A DNA stretch of 64,000 nt, from NCBI RefSeq assembly GCF_016920785.2, contig NW_024609846.1:119067473-119131472 (forward strand). The letters run 5' to 3'. Of the stretch, positions 55,121-64,000 are shown in pieces (the stretch's first letter is position 1; the number at the start of each line of letters is the position of its first letter). Source of the DNA: Ixodes scapularis. Its lineage: Eukaryota; Arthropoda; Arachnida; Ixodida; Ixodidae. The position numbers and the translations under genes are program-made. Under the pieces are notes generated by a model. That model worked only from the letters and a program-made list of their open reading frames with translations, was not told the origin of the DNA and ran no database searches.

Positions 55121-55345
55121 ATGTCTGACTATTTGAGCGGCTTCAGCAGAACTAACGAGGCAAAACTTTGGGTGAATAATGTGACGTGCGCCGATTCATT
55201 TCACGTGGACGCCGCAGAATGGGCGCTAAAGCCGGACTCCCACGATGAGATTCTGCTCGCTGTTTTCAGACGCGACGTTGCTCGGACTGCAAAAGCGTGG
55301 ACCGTAGCTGAGATGGTGGACGTCGATACTGAAAACCGCAAGTAG
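55121..55345 (+). CDS. Small unknown ORF (74 aa), first of a diverged tandem pair
   Basis: Open reading frame starting MSDYLSGFSRTNEAKLW and ending VDVDTENRK. A diverged, broken copy lies 600 bases downstream (55711-55945). Similarity extends about 150 bases upstream of the ATG (shared GGGCAAGAAGC, CAAACCA, and GTTGTCGGCGT blocks). It might be the first exon of a transposon or gene family. The function is not recognised. No signal peptide or membrane segment. Confidence 0.45.
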   Translation: MSDYLSGFSRTNEAKLWVNNVTCADSFHVDAAEWALKPDSHDEILLAVFRRDVARTAKAWTVAEMVDVDTENRK

Positions 55346-55710
55346 AATCGGGCATTACAAGTCGGTGATGGCCACTGGTAACAGTAATGATAAACATCTT
55401 GTATCTGTTTACACTTAGCCTACTTACCCCAACCAACCTTCAAAAGTGTTTTGAGGCCTGCACTTAGTTCTTATCGCAATTACCGGGTCAACGTTTGGTT
55501 TCCGTTCCGCTTTCGTTTGAACGAGCTGACGACAAAAAGCAGCCAAGTTTGAAAGAGCAGACGACAGTTCGAACGCATGCGTAATGGGGTACGGGCAAGA
55601 AGCACCGCGTCCCGCGTCAACAAACCACTCGAATGTCAGGTTGTCGGCGTCTGTGTGAGTCTGCCTACTCTTTTTCGCTTTGGAATTGTCGATTCTACGT
55701 CCTCATCGCA

Positions 55711-55945
55711 ATGTCTTACCACTTTAATCGCTTAAGCGAAATTATCAAGGCTCGTTACGCCGCTAAACTTTCCGTAAATAATTTGACGTGCGGCGATTCA
55801 TTCGCATGAACGCCGCAAAATGGACGCCAAAACCATGATGAGATTCTTCCAGCTATTTTCGGTAGCGACGTCGCTCGTGTTGCAAAAGCGTAGAAGGTGG
55901 CGGCGATGATCGACGTCGATACTGAAAATCGGAAGCGGGAACAGA
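55711..55945 (+). pseudogene. Second, broken copy of the small unknown ORF
   Basis: Begins ATGTCTTACCACTTTAATCG. Shares the order VNN(V/L)TC.DSF, H/DEIL.A.F, DVAR.AKA, and VDTENRK with the upstream copy. An in-frame TGA and TAG plus a shift break it. After ENRK it stays open (REQTKRNKSVMTTG) where the first copy has a stop, so the first may be truncated. Confidence 0.5.
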
Positions 55946-56406
55946 CCAAGCGTAACAAGTCGGTGATGACCACCGGTAGAAATGATCGACATCTTGTATC
56001 TACTTTTTACACCCAGCCTACTTAAAGGGACCATGAAATGATTTTAAAATCGAGTTTCATCCACCGCACGTCGTAAAAGGTGTGAAAAGAAACACAAAAA
56101 CACAAAAATAGGGAGCCAAAAAAAATTATTTGCTATAGAACTTTTAAAAGAAAACTGGACTCTTTTGCGCCTTCCTTCCTTCCCCTGTTCACTACGATGC
56201 ATCTGCGGAAATGGAGCAGGTCAGCCAAATCCAGGTCGCCTATTGGGTAAGAGCCTACCTCACCAGCTCCGCGATCGTAAACAATGAATAGCCGGCGAAT
56301 GTTTCCTAAAAGTTTTGTTAAATAATATTCAGATCCACATTTTGTAGCATAATTAGAGATGTGTGGCGAAAATTGCCAAATTTGATATGATGATGATGAT
56401 GCCGCT

Positions 56407-59400
56407 GCGGCTATTTCCCTTTGAATCGGGAGGACTCAAACAAGGTTTGTGCCCAAGCCTGGGAGCGTAGGTGTCTTTATGCTCCCTGAGGTGGATCTTC
56501 TGCCACCAGTCCTCCAGTCTCCTTTTTGTGTCTGCAACAAGCCTTTTTGTGTCGTTGGAGGCTACCTTCAGCCCCGTAGCTGGGCAGACTTCTGTGGATT
56601 GTCCAATTTCTATGTCAGTGAAGCCCAACGCTTCAGCGAGCGCTAAGGGTCTCGGACGCCTTGGGCCATTGTCCTGTGACCGGGACGGCTTGAGTCTCGC
56701 GCAGTCTAGCACAATATGCTCCACCGTTTCGTCATTTACCCCACACACCCTACACATTGTTGACGTGACGGTGGTGTCGAAACGACGCCTATAACACAGC
56801 GTCCGCAGTGCCCCGGCACGTGCCTCGAACAAGAAGCGGCTACCCAGGCTGTTGTCATACAGCCGGACTTCCGAGGCGATGGTTATTTTGTTGGCGAGGT
56901 ACACCTCCAGCGTCGATTTCGTTCGGGCTTCTTGGAGCCATTGTTTGGTCTCGCAGTCTCGGACTCTCTGCCTAACTTCCGACGTCCACTCAGTCTCTGT
57001 CGACGCATCAACAGGCTCGGAGAAGAAGCCGTACTTGTGTTGAAGCTGATAGAGGCGCTTCTGCCAGCGGGTCCGCAGCCCAGTCAAGTTGGTGTATATA
57101 AACAGTCTCTTCGCCCAACGGCATCTATCCATAAGTCGAAGGCGTCCGTCATACGCAATCTTGCTTGAAGCCTCCCGAGCCTCAAAGGAGGACCAGCCCA
57201 GGTCACCCTGCACTGCCTCGTTGGCGACCGCTCCGTGGCAGCCCAGTGCCTGGCGTCCCACGTCTCTCTGCCTACGCTCCATATTGGCGCGGACATCTCC
57301 TGGGACACATACCACTGCATTTGCAAATGTTAGTCCGGGTACCATTACTGCTTTCCACAATTCCCGCGAAACGATGAACCTGTTGCAACTCCAGAGGCTT
57401 CGCTTACGGAGAATGCTGGCTCCTCGTAGGGCTGCTTGGCGGAGATGGGTGTGATGGCCTTGAAGGTAGTCTGTGTCGTTCGACATTGTGATGCCCAAGT
57501 ACTTGTAAGAATTAAGAATTGGTACATCGGAGCCTCCGAGACGAAGGCTATCGAAAGTTGTCTCGAGGGAGCCCGAAAACACTACCGCCGCTGACTTGCT
57601 GGTATTAAAATTTAAACGAAGTCCCATAGCCTCCTTGGAGCATATGTCAAGAAGTGTTTGCATTTCCAACACTGATTCTGCGGTCAGTACCACATCGTCC
57701 GCGTACGTCAATCCCGGTAGAACCCAGTCAACTCGATCACCATGCTCCAAATGTGCTAGTGAAAAGCCCAGTCCTGATTGTATAAGTTGCTTCTCTAGGG
57801 TGGATACATATAACATATACAATAGGGGAGAAAGTGGGCACCCTTGGCGTAAGCCCCTCGTCACCAGCACCTCATCAGAGTGAGCATCATCAAGGTGGGT
57901 CATAACCGTGTTGCCATGGTATAAGCGGGAGATGAGTGTTGTCCACTCCGGCGGCATGTCAAGCTGTTGTAGGCTAACAATAAGCTGGGCATGGGAAACA
58001 CTATCATAGGCCTTTGCGATGACAAGAAAACAACATATTAGGCTCCTCTCCTCTTTCCGTGCAACCTCAATACATTGTGTTAAGGTAAAAAGATGGTCCT
58101 CTAATCGGCGTCCCCGTCGGAAGCCTCCTTGGATTTCTGTCAGTATACCCTCCTCCTCTGCCCATGCGGTCATGCGCTTTTTCATGATGTGGGCGAATAC
58201 CCTATACACCGCACTCGTCACGGTCAGGGGTCTGTACTGTCGAAGGTACTGACGGTCACATCCTTTTTTAAGAATCATGACAACCCTGCCGCATCTCCAG
58301 TCTCGAGGAATCTCTTCTTTCCCAGCTGCAATATCATTAAAAAGTGCTGCGAGTTGGTCCCTGGAATCCTTGCCCAGTGCTTTGAGTACCCTTGCCGGAA
58401 TGCTATCTAATCCCTGGGTGGTGTTGTTCTTAATATGTGCTAGTGCGCGTATAACTGATACCCTACCAATTGTTACATTATTGCAATCCGGTGCACAGTC
58501 TGCGCCTTGCTTGGGGCAGAGATTTTGTAGTGGTGTCTCTCCTGGAGGCGAGAAAATTTCAACGAGATGGTCTGTAAGGCATTGCCCAAGTCTCTCTATG
58601 GGCAGCCCTGTGTCTTCGTCCAGGATTGCTGGGCACTGGTCTCTTCCATTGAGAGTTCCCATATATCGCCAGAACTTTCTGGGTGCGTCTCGACCACTTG
58701 AACTGATGTCTCTCATTGTAGCTACATCAGCCTGGGCCATTTTGTCCTGCACAAGCTGTTTTACGGCCTGCTTCTGCAACCTGTACTTTTGCCACCTTAT
58801 TGCGACAGCGTCTGCCGGGCCGCCATGGAGAACCATGCGATGCTCCCTGTTTAGCTCCTGTCTTAATCTGATGGCGGCTTGAACTTCCGCGTCCCACCAA
58901 CGCTTTCTTAGTCGTCGCCCACCTCGTTCCTTTGTAGAATGTTGTCGGATGAGGCGCTTTAATTCTGCCACATACCCTGCGTATCCATCCGCGCTCTTTC
59001 TCTTGGTGCTGTTTTCGAACTCCTCCACCACCTTCTCCATTGCCGATGGAGATAGCCGGGAACGACCTGTCGGAAAGTGCTTTTCTCTTATTATTTTTGG
59101 TGTAGCTTTGGAGAATTCTAACCGTATCCGGTTGTGATCACTCCCAATACTGTGTTCACCAGCTTCATCAATGTGTGTGTGAACCAGATAGCGGGCCAAA
59201 TTCTGTGAGACTAAGGCGTAATCAATGCACGTTTTGCTCTCCCGGGCATTCCATGTATATTGACCCTCACATGAGGCCCTGAGATTTAGTATCTCCAAGG
59301 CGTTATCTTAGGCCATCCGCAGCATCGCTCGCCCATTTTCGTCTTCCCATCCGTCCAGTTCATGCAGGTGTCCATTAAAATCCCCCATGATGAGAATGTC

Positions 59401-60534
59401 TTTAGTAGCAGCCAAGTCCTTGACTTCGGTTTCCACACAGCTCATTAAACTTTGATTCTCCTCTCTGCGCGCAGCTCCCACCGACACGTATACTATACAG
59501 ACGGCAACAGGAATCCCGATGATCTCTCCCGTTACCCAAATATGGTCCCAACAGTCTCGTGGCTCCTTGCACCATACTGATGTACTGCGCCACACCACGC
59601 CAACTCCCCCACCTCGACGCTGTCCCTCCACACGATTGCGTCCAGCCCAACACCAATTTGCATCGGTTGGAGCTTCTTCAATATCATATAGGTGCGTCTC
59701 TGCCACTCCAAAAAGCGTCATTCCTTCCGCCTCCAACTCCCTATATAGCTCTTCCCATTTGTGTTCACGTCTCGCTCCTTGGAGGTTCAGAAATCCTACC
59801 ACATCTGTCAGTCGTCTGCTGCGTCTACGTCGTCTCCGTCTTTTTTTGCCACACCTACTTTTGTTTCTCACCCTCTTATCTCCGACCCCCCTCCCCGAAA
59901 GCGGCCCTATATCCTGTGCCGCTGGTAGTGGTAACCGAGTTGTTGGCTCACCATCTCGGCCACGATTGCACGCAGGTCTTGGGGTTGAGGCAGCGCCGGT
60001 GTATACATTTGGGAGAGACGTGTTGACGTTGGGGGTGTCCAGGATTGGGGGTAGTACCGTGGGAGTCCCCCGTTTGACAGTGTTTGCCTCTGAGGCTGTA
60101 GTGGGTCCATTTGTGGAGCCGGCCCAAGTGCTACATGACTGTTTTGCGATGGTGGAAGTTGCCTGTTCAAGTCTAAGCAATGTACTATGTCTTGGGGTCG
60201 CGGTGTCCCTCTCCCCGATTCGCGAACTGGGCCCAATGGCGGAACACTTCTCTGGTAGTCCGAGCGTTGCTCTTCGACCGGATAGTGATCGCAAGGCTTT
60301 CCAGTCAGCACTTCGGTCTTGCCGGCGTGCCATCTGTTCGCGGGGTCGTCCGTGTGTTGTGCATACAGGCACCCCATTGCTTGATGCATCATGCGGTGCT
60401 CCTCGGCTGGGCGATAGGCTTGAGGTTTGCCATACATTGTTGTTGTATTCCGTCCCTGCACTGGTTCGTTTTTGTGCTCTACCAGTGGACTCCTCTGCTG
60501 ACCGATCTTCGAGGTTGGTGAATCTCTTCGCCAT
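56407..60534 (-). pseudogene. LINE F ORF2: endonuclease and reverse transcriptase (one in-frame stop)
   Basis: Frame open from 60534 to 59308, then TAA (59308-59310), then open in the same frame for 981 codons from 59298. Endonuclease: FLNLQGARREHKWEEL, ETHL, GDFNGHL, then SDHNRIRL after the stop. RT: QGLDSIPARVLK, YRPLTV, QGGFRRGR, LRQGCPLSPLLY, and YADDVV (about 57685-57700). C-terminal CRVCG...H..LDC zinc finger at about 56690-56765. The frame reads on into the (ATC)n tail as a run of isoleucines. The true start within the ORF1 overlap is not clear. Confidence 0.88.
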
Positions 60535-61748
60535 TGTATGCCTAAAAAAAGGCTGGCCACGGCTCCTAGCCTGTTGACCACGTTTCGCACCCCATCTTCC
60601 TTATAGTGTAGCCTGCCTCTCTCCATTGCATCCTCAGCTTTGAGATCTCGACTCAGGTCTATAAATCGCGCCTTGAGGTCCTTACAGAGCTTCTTTAGTT
60701 GGGCATTCAGCAGCATGGTTGCTGCTTGAATTCCTTTGCCTCTGCCCTCAATCTCTGGTATTGAGCATATGGCCAATGCGTCTTTGTGATTTGTCCATTT
60801 CAGCCTCAGTTGCTCTACAATCGCCGCAGGCTGTTCGCCGTGCAAGATGTCATTTACACCCACATGCAATATATACATTCGGGGTACTTTCCTTGCTTTC
60901 TTTTCATATTCGTATATTAGGTGGTGCACATCTGCGATTGTTCCACCTCTGTTATATAGGATTTCCATTCGGCGATGGTCCCCTACTCGATCTACGAGAG
61001 TGCGTGCAAACCGTGCAACATTATTATCACCTGCAACAATCACTTCTCGTGTCACTCCTTGAGGAGGTCGGATGTGTTCATCGATGTGCCTTTGGTTTAT
61101 GCGAGTCCCATTTATGGTGGTAGTGTTGCTATTGTCTCCCACCTGGTTGGGCAAGTCCTTGACTGATGTGGTTGCCACTTGCTGCTCTGTTTGTACCTGC
61201 ATCATGCCATTTTCATGTTGAAGGTGAGGTCCTGCTCCGCTGTCGTAGGTCTCAGGAAGTGGGGTACCACTTTCGAACGTCGCAGGCCCATGTCGCTGAT
61301 AGTCAATCTGGTTAGGCGTTTTTTCATTTTCTTGCTCACGTCGCGCACTGTACTCTGGAGAAACCTCCATTGTTGTGTCCAGAGTTACCTTGTCAGTTCG
61401 ACTGGACGACATTCGCTTCACAAGCTCTTCGACACAATGCTCTAATTTATCCACCCGGTCGAGGAGTGCATGTAGCATGTCGGTCTGATCCACGGCACCT
61501 GCTTTGTTGGTGTCTTCCCACCTTTTAATCATGTCCGTCATGGTCGTTTCCAGTTCCTCACTCTTGTTTCTGTGTGTCGTGTCCACCTCGTCAATCATCT
61601 TGCATATTCTGCAGACGAAGTCAGCATTTTCAGCCTCTTGAGTGTTCTTGAAATCGCTCTCGGAAACGTAGGCCCATCTCCCGCATTTGTCGCAGCCGAT
61701 GAGGGGGTCCTCTGGCTTCGCAACCTTGCGGCTCCTCCCCTTGGACAT
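59907..61748 (-). CDS. LINE F ORF1: PHD-like finger plus SGNH-like domain, 613 aa
   Basis: ATG 61748, intact. Residues about 18-50 form a C-x2-C ... C-x2-C finger of PHD type. Residues about 235-400 follow the SGNH hydrolase plan: VAGDNNV (block I, about 238-244), NRGG (block II), and HVGVNDIL (block III with GxND, about 297-300), then EDGVRNV (block V, about 384). The block I serine is asparagine and the block V histidine is arginine, so esterase activity is probably lost. The C-terminal third is rich in Q, P and H. PHD plus esterase ORF1 proteins are known from CR1-type LINEs. Overlaps ORF2 by about 630 bases in another frame. Confidence 0.82.
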   Translation of the reverse strand: MSKGRSRKVAKPEDPLIGCDKCGRWAYVSESDFKNTQEAENADFVCRICKMIDEVDTTHRNKSEELETTMTDMIKRWEDTNKAGAVDQTDMLHALLDRVDKLEHCVEELVKRMSSSRTDKVTLDTTMEVSPEYSARREQENEKTPNQIDYQRHGPATFESGTPLPETYDSGAGPHLQHENGMMQVQTEQQVATTSVKDLPNQVGDNSNTTTINGTRINQRHIDEHIRPPQGVTREVIVAGDNNVARFARTLVDRVGDHRRMEILYNRGGTIADVHHLIYEYEKKARKVPRMYILHVGVNDILHGEQPAAIVEQLRLKWTNHKDALAICSIPEIEGRGKGIQAATMLLNAQLKKLCKDLKARFIDLSRDLKAEDAMERGRLHYKEDGVRNVVNRLGAVASLFLGIQWRRDSPTSKIGQQRSPLVEHKNEPVQGRNTTTMYGKPQAYRPAEEHRMMHQAMGCLYAQHTDDPANRWHAGKTEVLTGKPCDHYPVEEQRSDYQRSVPPLGPVRESGRGTPRPQDIVHCLDLNRQLPPSQNSHVALGPAPQMDPLQPQRQTLSNGGLPRYYPQSWTPPTSTRLSQMYTPALPQPQDLRAIVAEMVSQQLGYHYQRHRI

Positions 61749-61932
61749 CTTGGCAACGGTGTGCGATTGTTTCGCGTGAAAAAACCCACGGCGTCAAGCA
61801 CGTCGCGACGTTTAAAGGGAGACCCCGAAAAGAGACGATCCTCCAGATTCGAAAATTCGAAAATTCGAAAAATAATGCTGAGAGCCAAGCGCCATCTATC
61901 GTGTGGTAAACGAAGCAACTACTGCGCGTGCG

Positions 61933-62974
61933 CAGTGTTGCCAGATTGGGCTATATATAGCCAAATTGGGCTACATTTTTTTCTAGTTGGCGTCAAAATT
62001 TCGTGGTTGGCTATGTGGCTATTTTGGGCTATTTCTAAGAATGCGGCGAACTTTTGTCGAATCTCAGGTTCGACGCCGAACTTTGAGGTTCGGCTAGTTA
62101 ATTTTCGAACTTTTAATCAGAGTCGAAACAAAAAAAAAAAGTTTCTCTTTTGGCTAGTCGAGAGGAGGGAGAGGAAGAAGAAAGGCTTTAAACTTCTATA
62201 AATTGAGTTCAAGCGGTCTCCCTACAGCGCAGTGGAGCAAACCAAACAGATTGCACTATTACCACAGGCCCGGTAGCGCGCCTTCAACCCGGACGCATAT
62301 GGCTCCGCCCGGACGTAAATTGAACTCTCCAAATGCTGCTTTGGTGCCCATTTTGATAATCCTAAGGCACCCTGGTTTGTAAAAATGAGAAGTCCGCAGT
62401 TTCACCGCTAAACAATTGACTACCTTCCAGTCGTTGCCCACCCCAAGAAAAGACAACACAATCAGAAGTAGCGTGAACATGAATGGGTGACACTAATATC
62501 CTGATATCCTTCACAAAGAAAAAGAGACGGGTGGGGGGGATATTAGTAAGGACCTGAGATATTGGGGTTCTGGTTTGAAACACCCAGTGTTATGACTGTT
62601 CTGCTTCTGTATTTTGTTCTTTTATTGTATGACCATATCTCCCGGGCTTCACAATAAAGCTGTCAGTGTGTTTTGGTACTTCTGAAAACCTACGAAGGAA
62701 GGGCCAGTTTTGTACGGATATTCATCCTTCCGAAGCTTTTCTTGAAAAATTCACAAGTAAGATATAATGTGCACAAAAGGTGGTGAATCTTAGGGTTGAA
62801 ACAGAGATTGTAACATGTATTGTATGAGCGTGAAAAATTATCAATATAAGGCTTAAAATTCATTATTTTAGTCTTGGCTATTTTGGGCTATATTTTTTTT
62901 ACGGCTTTGGCTATTTTTGGGCTATACCCCCCAGTCGTTTGGCGGTTTTTTGGTGGGACCATCTGGCAACACTG
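61933..62974. mobile_element. hAT-type element, 1.04 kb, CGCGTGCG target duplication
   Basis: CGCGTGCG at 61925-61932 and 62975-62982. Inverted ends CAGTGTTGCCAGAT and ATCTGGCAACACTG. Subterminal copies of GGCTATTTTGGGCTAT lie at both sides (62000-62030 and 62870-62930). No transposase. The empty site is present at 25515-25530, which confirms the insertion. Confidence 0.9.
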
Positions 62975-63372
62975 CGCGTGCGCAGTAGGGCAGGGCCGAC
63001 AGTTGCTTGGGTGGCGGCGGCCGACGAACGTTTATTTTCTTTGTTTTCCTTCCTCTCAAAACTCTGACTGACTGAACGTTTATTTTTCTACGTGTTCTTC
63101 CCGCGCGTGCCGACTTCAAGCAGCGAGAAAACAGCACTTAAAACAGACCACGACGAACAAGAACGCTGGATCCACCGACTCTGACGAAGCGAGCTGCTCA
63201 GAATATAAGCCTAGCAGGCATTCCGATTCGGCGCTGCGTTGCTTCGTCGCAAGACCGTCTGCCTACGACCGGCTGGCGTGCTAAATGGAATATGCCCGCG
63301 CGACCCTTGTGGACCCTTCCCGTATTATAGTTTGATCACTGACCTCAATTCTAGATTAAGAGGTCAGGATAG

Positions 63373-63650
63373 CTAGGTTCGACATTGTACATGTACCTTT
63401 TTTTAGTACACGGAAGTGACGTCATCACGTCTGATTGGTTGGAAACAAAAGTGACGTAATTTCCCTAGAAAAATGTGGGCGGAGTCGGCAAAACTGGGCG
63501 GAGTCGGCTACCGGACGTGACAACAAAATGACGTTTCGTTTTGTACCGAGTACGTTTCAAAAGGTACTTGCTCGGAACTAGGTGTCATTGGCAGCATCTT
63601 TTCGGCGGCGAGGCGTCGTCGTCTCGTCACTTCGACTTTTTCTTTAATAG
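63373..63650 (+). other. Sequence before the Harbinger exon
   Basis: No ATG in the transposase frame. A pyrimidine-rich CTTTTTCTTTAATAG at 63636-63650 is a good splice acceptor candidate. Contains repeated GGGCGGAGTCGGC and TGACGTAA/TGACGTCA motifs. Confidence 0.5.
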
Positions 63651-64000
63651 AGCTTTTTTTTCGCCCGAAAGGCTGTATCGGGAACACCGCGTTGCATTCG
63701 AGCTCCCGGAGGAGATCTTTCGGAAGCAATACCGCCTGCCCAAGATCGTGGTGCGGTGGTTGTGCGACGAACTTCGCGAGGAACCGGAGGTGAGGAGAGT
63801 GCGTACCTCGTGGACGGTCATGACTGTGGAGCTTCAAGTGTTGTGTGCACTGCGCTTCTACGGCACGGGGAGCTTCCAAGGCACGGTGGCGAGCGACGAA
63901 CACGTAGCGCGGGACCAAAAGACAGTCAGCGTTGCGGTCCGCGCCGTGACCGTCGCTATCGTGCGTCGTCTCGGGGACCAGCGTGGCTGGATCCACTTCC
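63651..64000 (+). CDS. PIF/Harbinger transposase, N-terminal part (runs off window)
   Basis: The frame reads ERLYREHRVAFELPEE..FRKQYRLPK, then LQVLCALRFYGTGSFQGTVAS, then QKTVSVAVRAVTVAIVRRL. This order (FR..YR, L.ALR..A/GTGS.Q, S.VS..V..V) is the N-terminal helix region of HARBI1-like transposases. The DDE catalytic part lies beyond the right edge. No ATG is visible upstream, so the segment is probably a second exon after an acceptor at 63650. Open without stops to the window end. Known Harbinger elements pair this with a MADF/SANT protein. Confidence 0.8.

Larger units (their letters stand above)
56389..61872 (-). mobile_element. LINE F, 5.5 kb, with (ATC)n tail
   Basis: Inserted into the TTAA element: the empty sequence is seen at 25460-25470. 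The 3' end on the minus strand is a short (ATC)n repeat at 56388-56402, typical of LINEs with microsatellite tails rather than poly(A). ORF1 and ORF2 overlap. The 5' end near 61840-61872 has GAAAATTC repeats. Very well preserved, with only one stop seen. Clade inferred as CR1/L2-RTE-like group because of the PHD and SGNH ORF1; not certain. Confidence 0.88.
56027..63372. mobile_element. TTAA-flanked element (AGGGAC end), copy 2, with two nested insertions, right end missing
   Basis: TTAA at 56023-56026, then AGGGACCATGAAATGATTTT. Matches 25092-25465 up to 56388, resumes at about 61873 (TAATGCTGAGAGCC), breaks again at 61933 and resumes at 62975, following 25520-25955 until about 63372. The gaps are a LINE (56389-61872) and a hAT element (61933-62974). 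Confidence 0.82.

Noticed and set aside
59519..60577. Long plus-strand ORF (352 codons) opposite LINE F
   Set aside because: It lies antisense to the ORF1/ORF2 overlap, which has clear zinc-finger and endonuclease motifs. No domain in the plus-strand frame.
63508..63996. Minus-strand ORF of 162 codons at the right edge
   Set aside because: Antisense to the Harbinger frame, which has recognisable transposase motifs.

Overview
The window looks like repeat-dense animal genomic DNA, most likely from an arthropod and plausibly a tick or other chelicerate. That placement is inference: it rests on the mix of THAP-type P elements, Ty3/Gypsy, hAT, Harbinger and several LINE lineages, on eukaryotic tRNA genes with internal promoters, on one GT-AG intron, and on the lack of bacterial operons. 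I recognise no ordinary cellular protein-coding gene. Almost everything is nested mobile elements laid over a tandem array of tRNA genes.

Left part (1-13747): a decayed Ty3/Gypsy LTR retrotransposon sits inside the ORF1 of a LINE. Its 3' LTR is split at 7232/13228 by a 6 kb insert with a 5-bp target duplication. That insert was itself entered by a P-element-like DNA transposon (7413-12528) with a THAP DNA-binding exon and a P-type transposase. The transposase exon is in turn broken by a 629-bp element carrying a CACGTG-rich minisatellite (9277-9905).

Middle part (13748-42278): tandem units of tRNA-Glu followed six bases later by tRNA-Gln and then an 80-90 bp spacer, all on the minus strand. 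LINEs with an endonuclease and reverse transcriptase lie inside this array. Copies at 14538-15132 and 30913-35730 have poly(A) ends exactly at the 5' end of tRNA-Glu and duplicate the first 14-15 bases of that gene. A second, older family (23279-30005) abuts tRNA-Gln. At least three divergent ORF1 families share the tRNA-Glu boundary. This is the strongest candidate for an interesting system here: a LINE lineage specific for tRNA genes. The array also holds two large copies of the satellite-carrying element (15221-17679) with palindromic 28-30 bp monomers. An outlying tRNA-Gln-like gene at 42208-42278 has the amber-reading anticodon CUA with a compensated T stem.

Right part (42279-64000): mostly non-coding DNA with nested hAT-type elements, each bounded by 8-bp target duplications (46441-48684, 48693-53737, 48832-52673, 61933-62974), a TTAA-flanked family with AGGGAC ends, a ruined Jockey/CR1-like LINE, a well-preserved LINE with a PHD-like and SGNH-like ORF1 (56389-61872), a 100-N assembly gap, long microsatellites, and the first part of a Harbinger transposase running off the right edge.

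The genes do not form a pathway. Their relations are those of parasites to target sites: tRNA genes as LINE landing sites, T-runs as landing sites of the satellite element, and older transposons as landing sites for younger ones.
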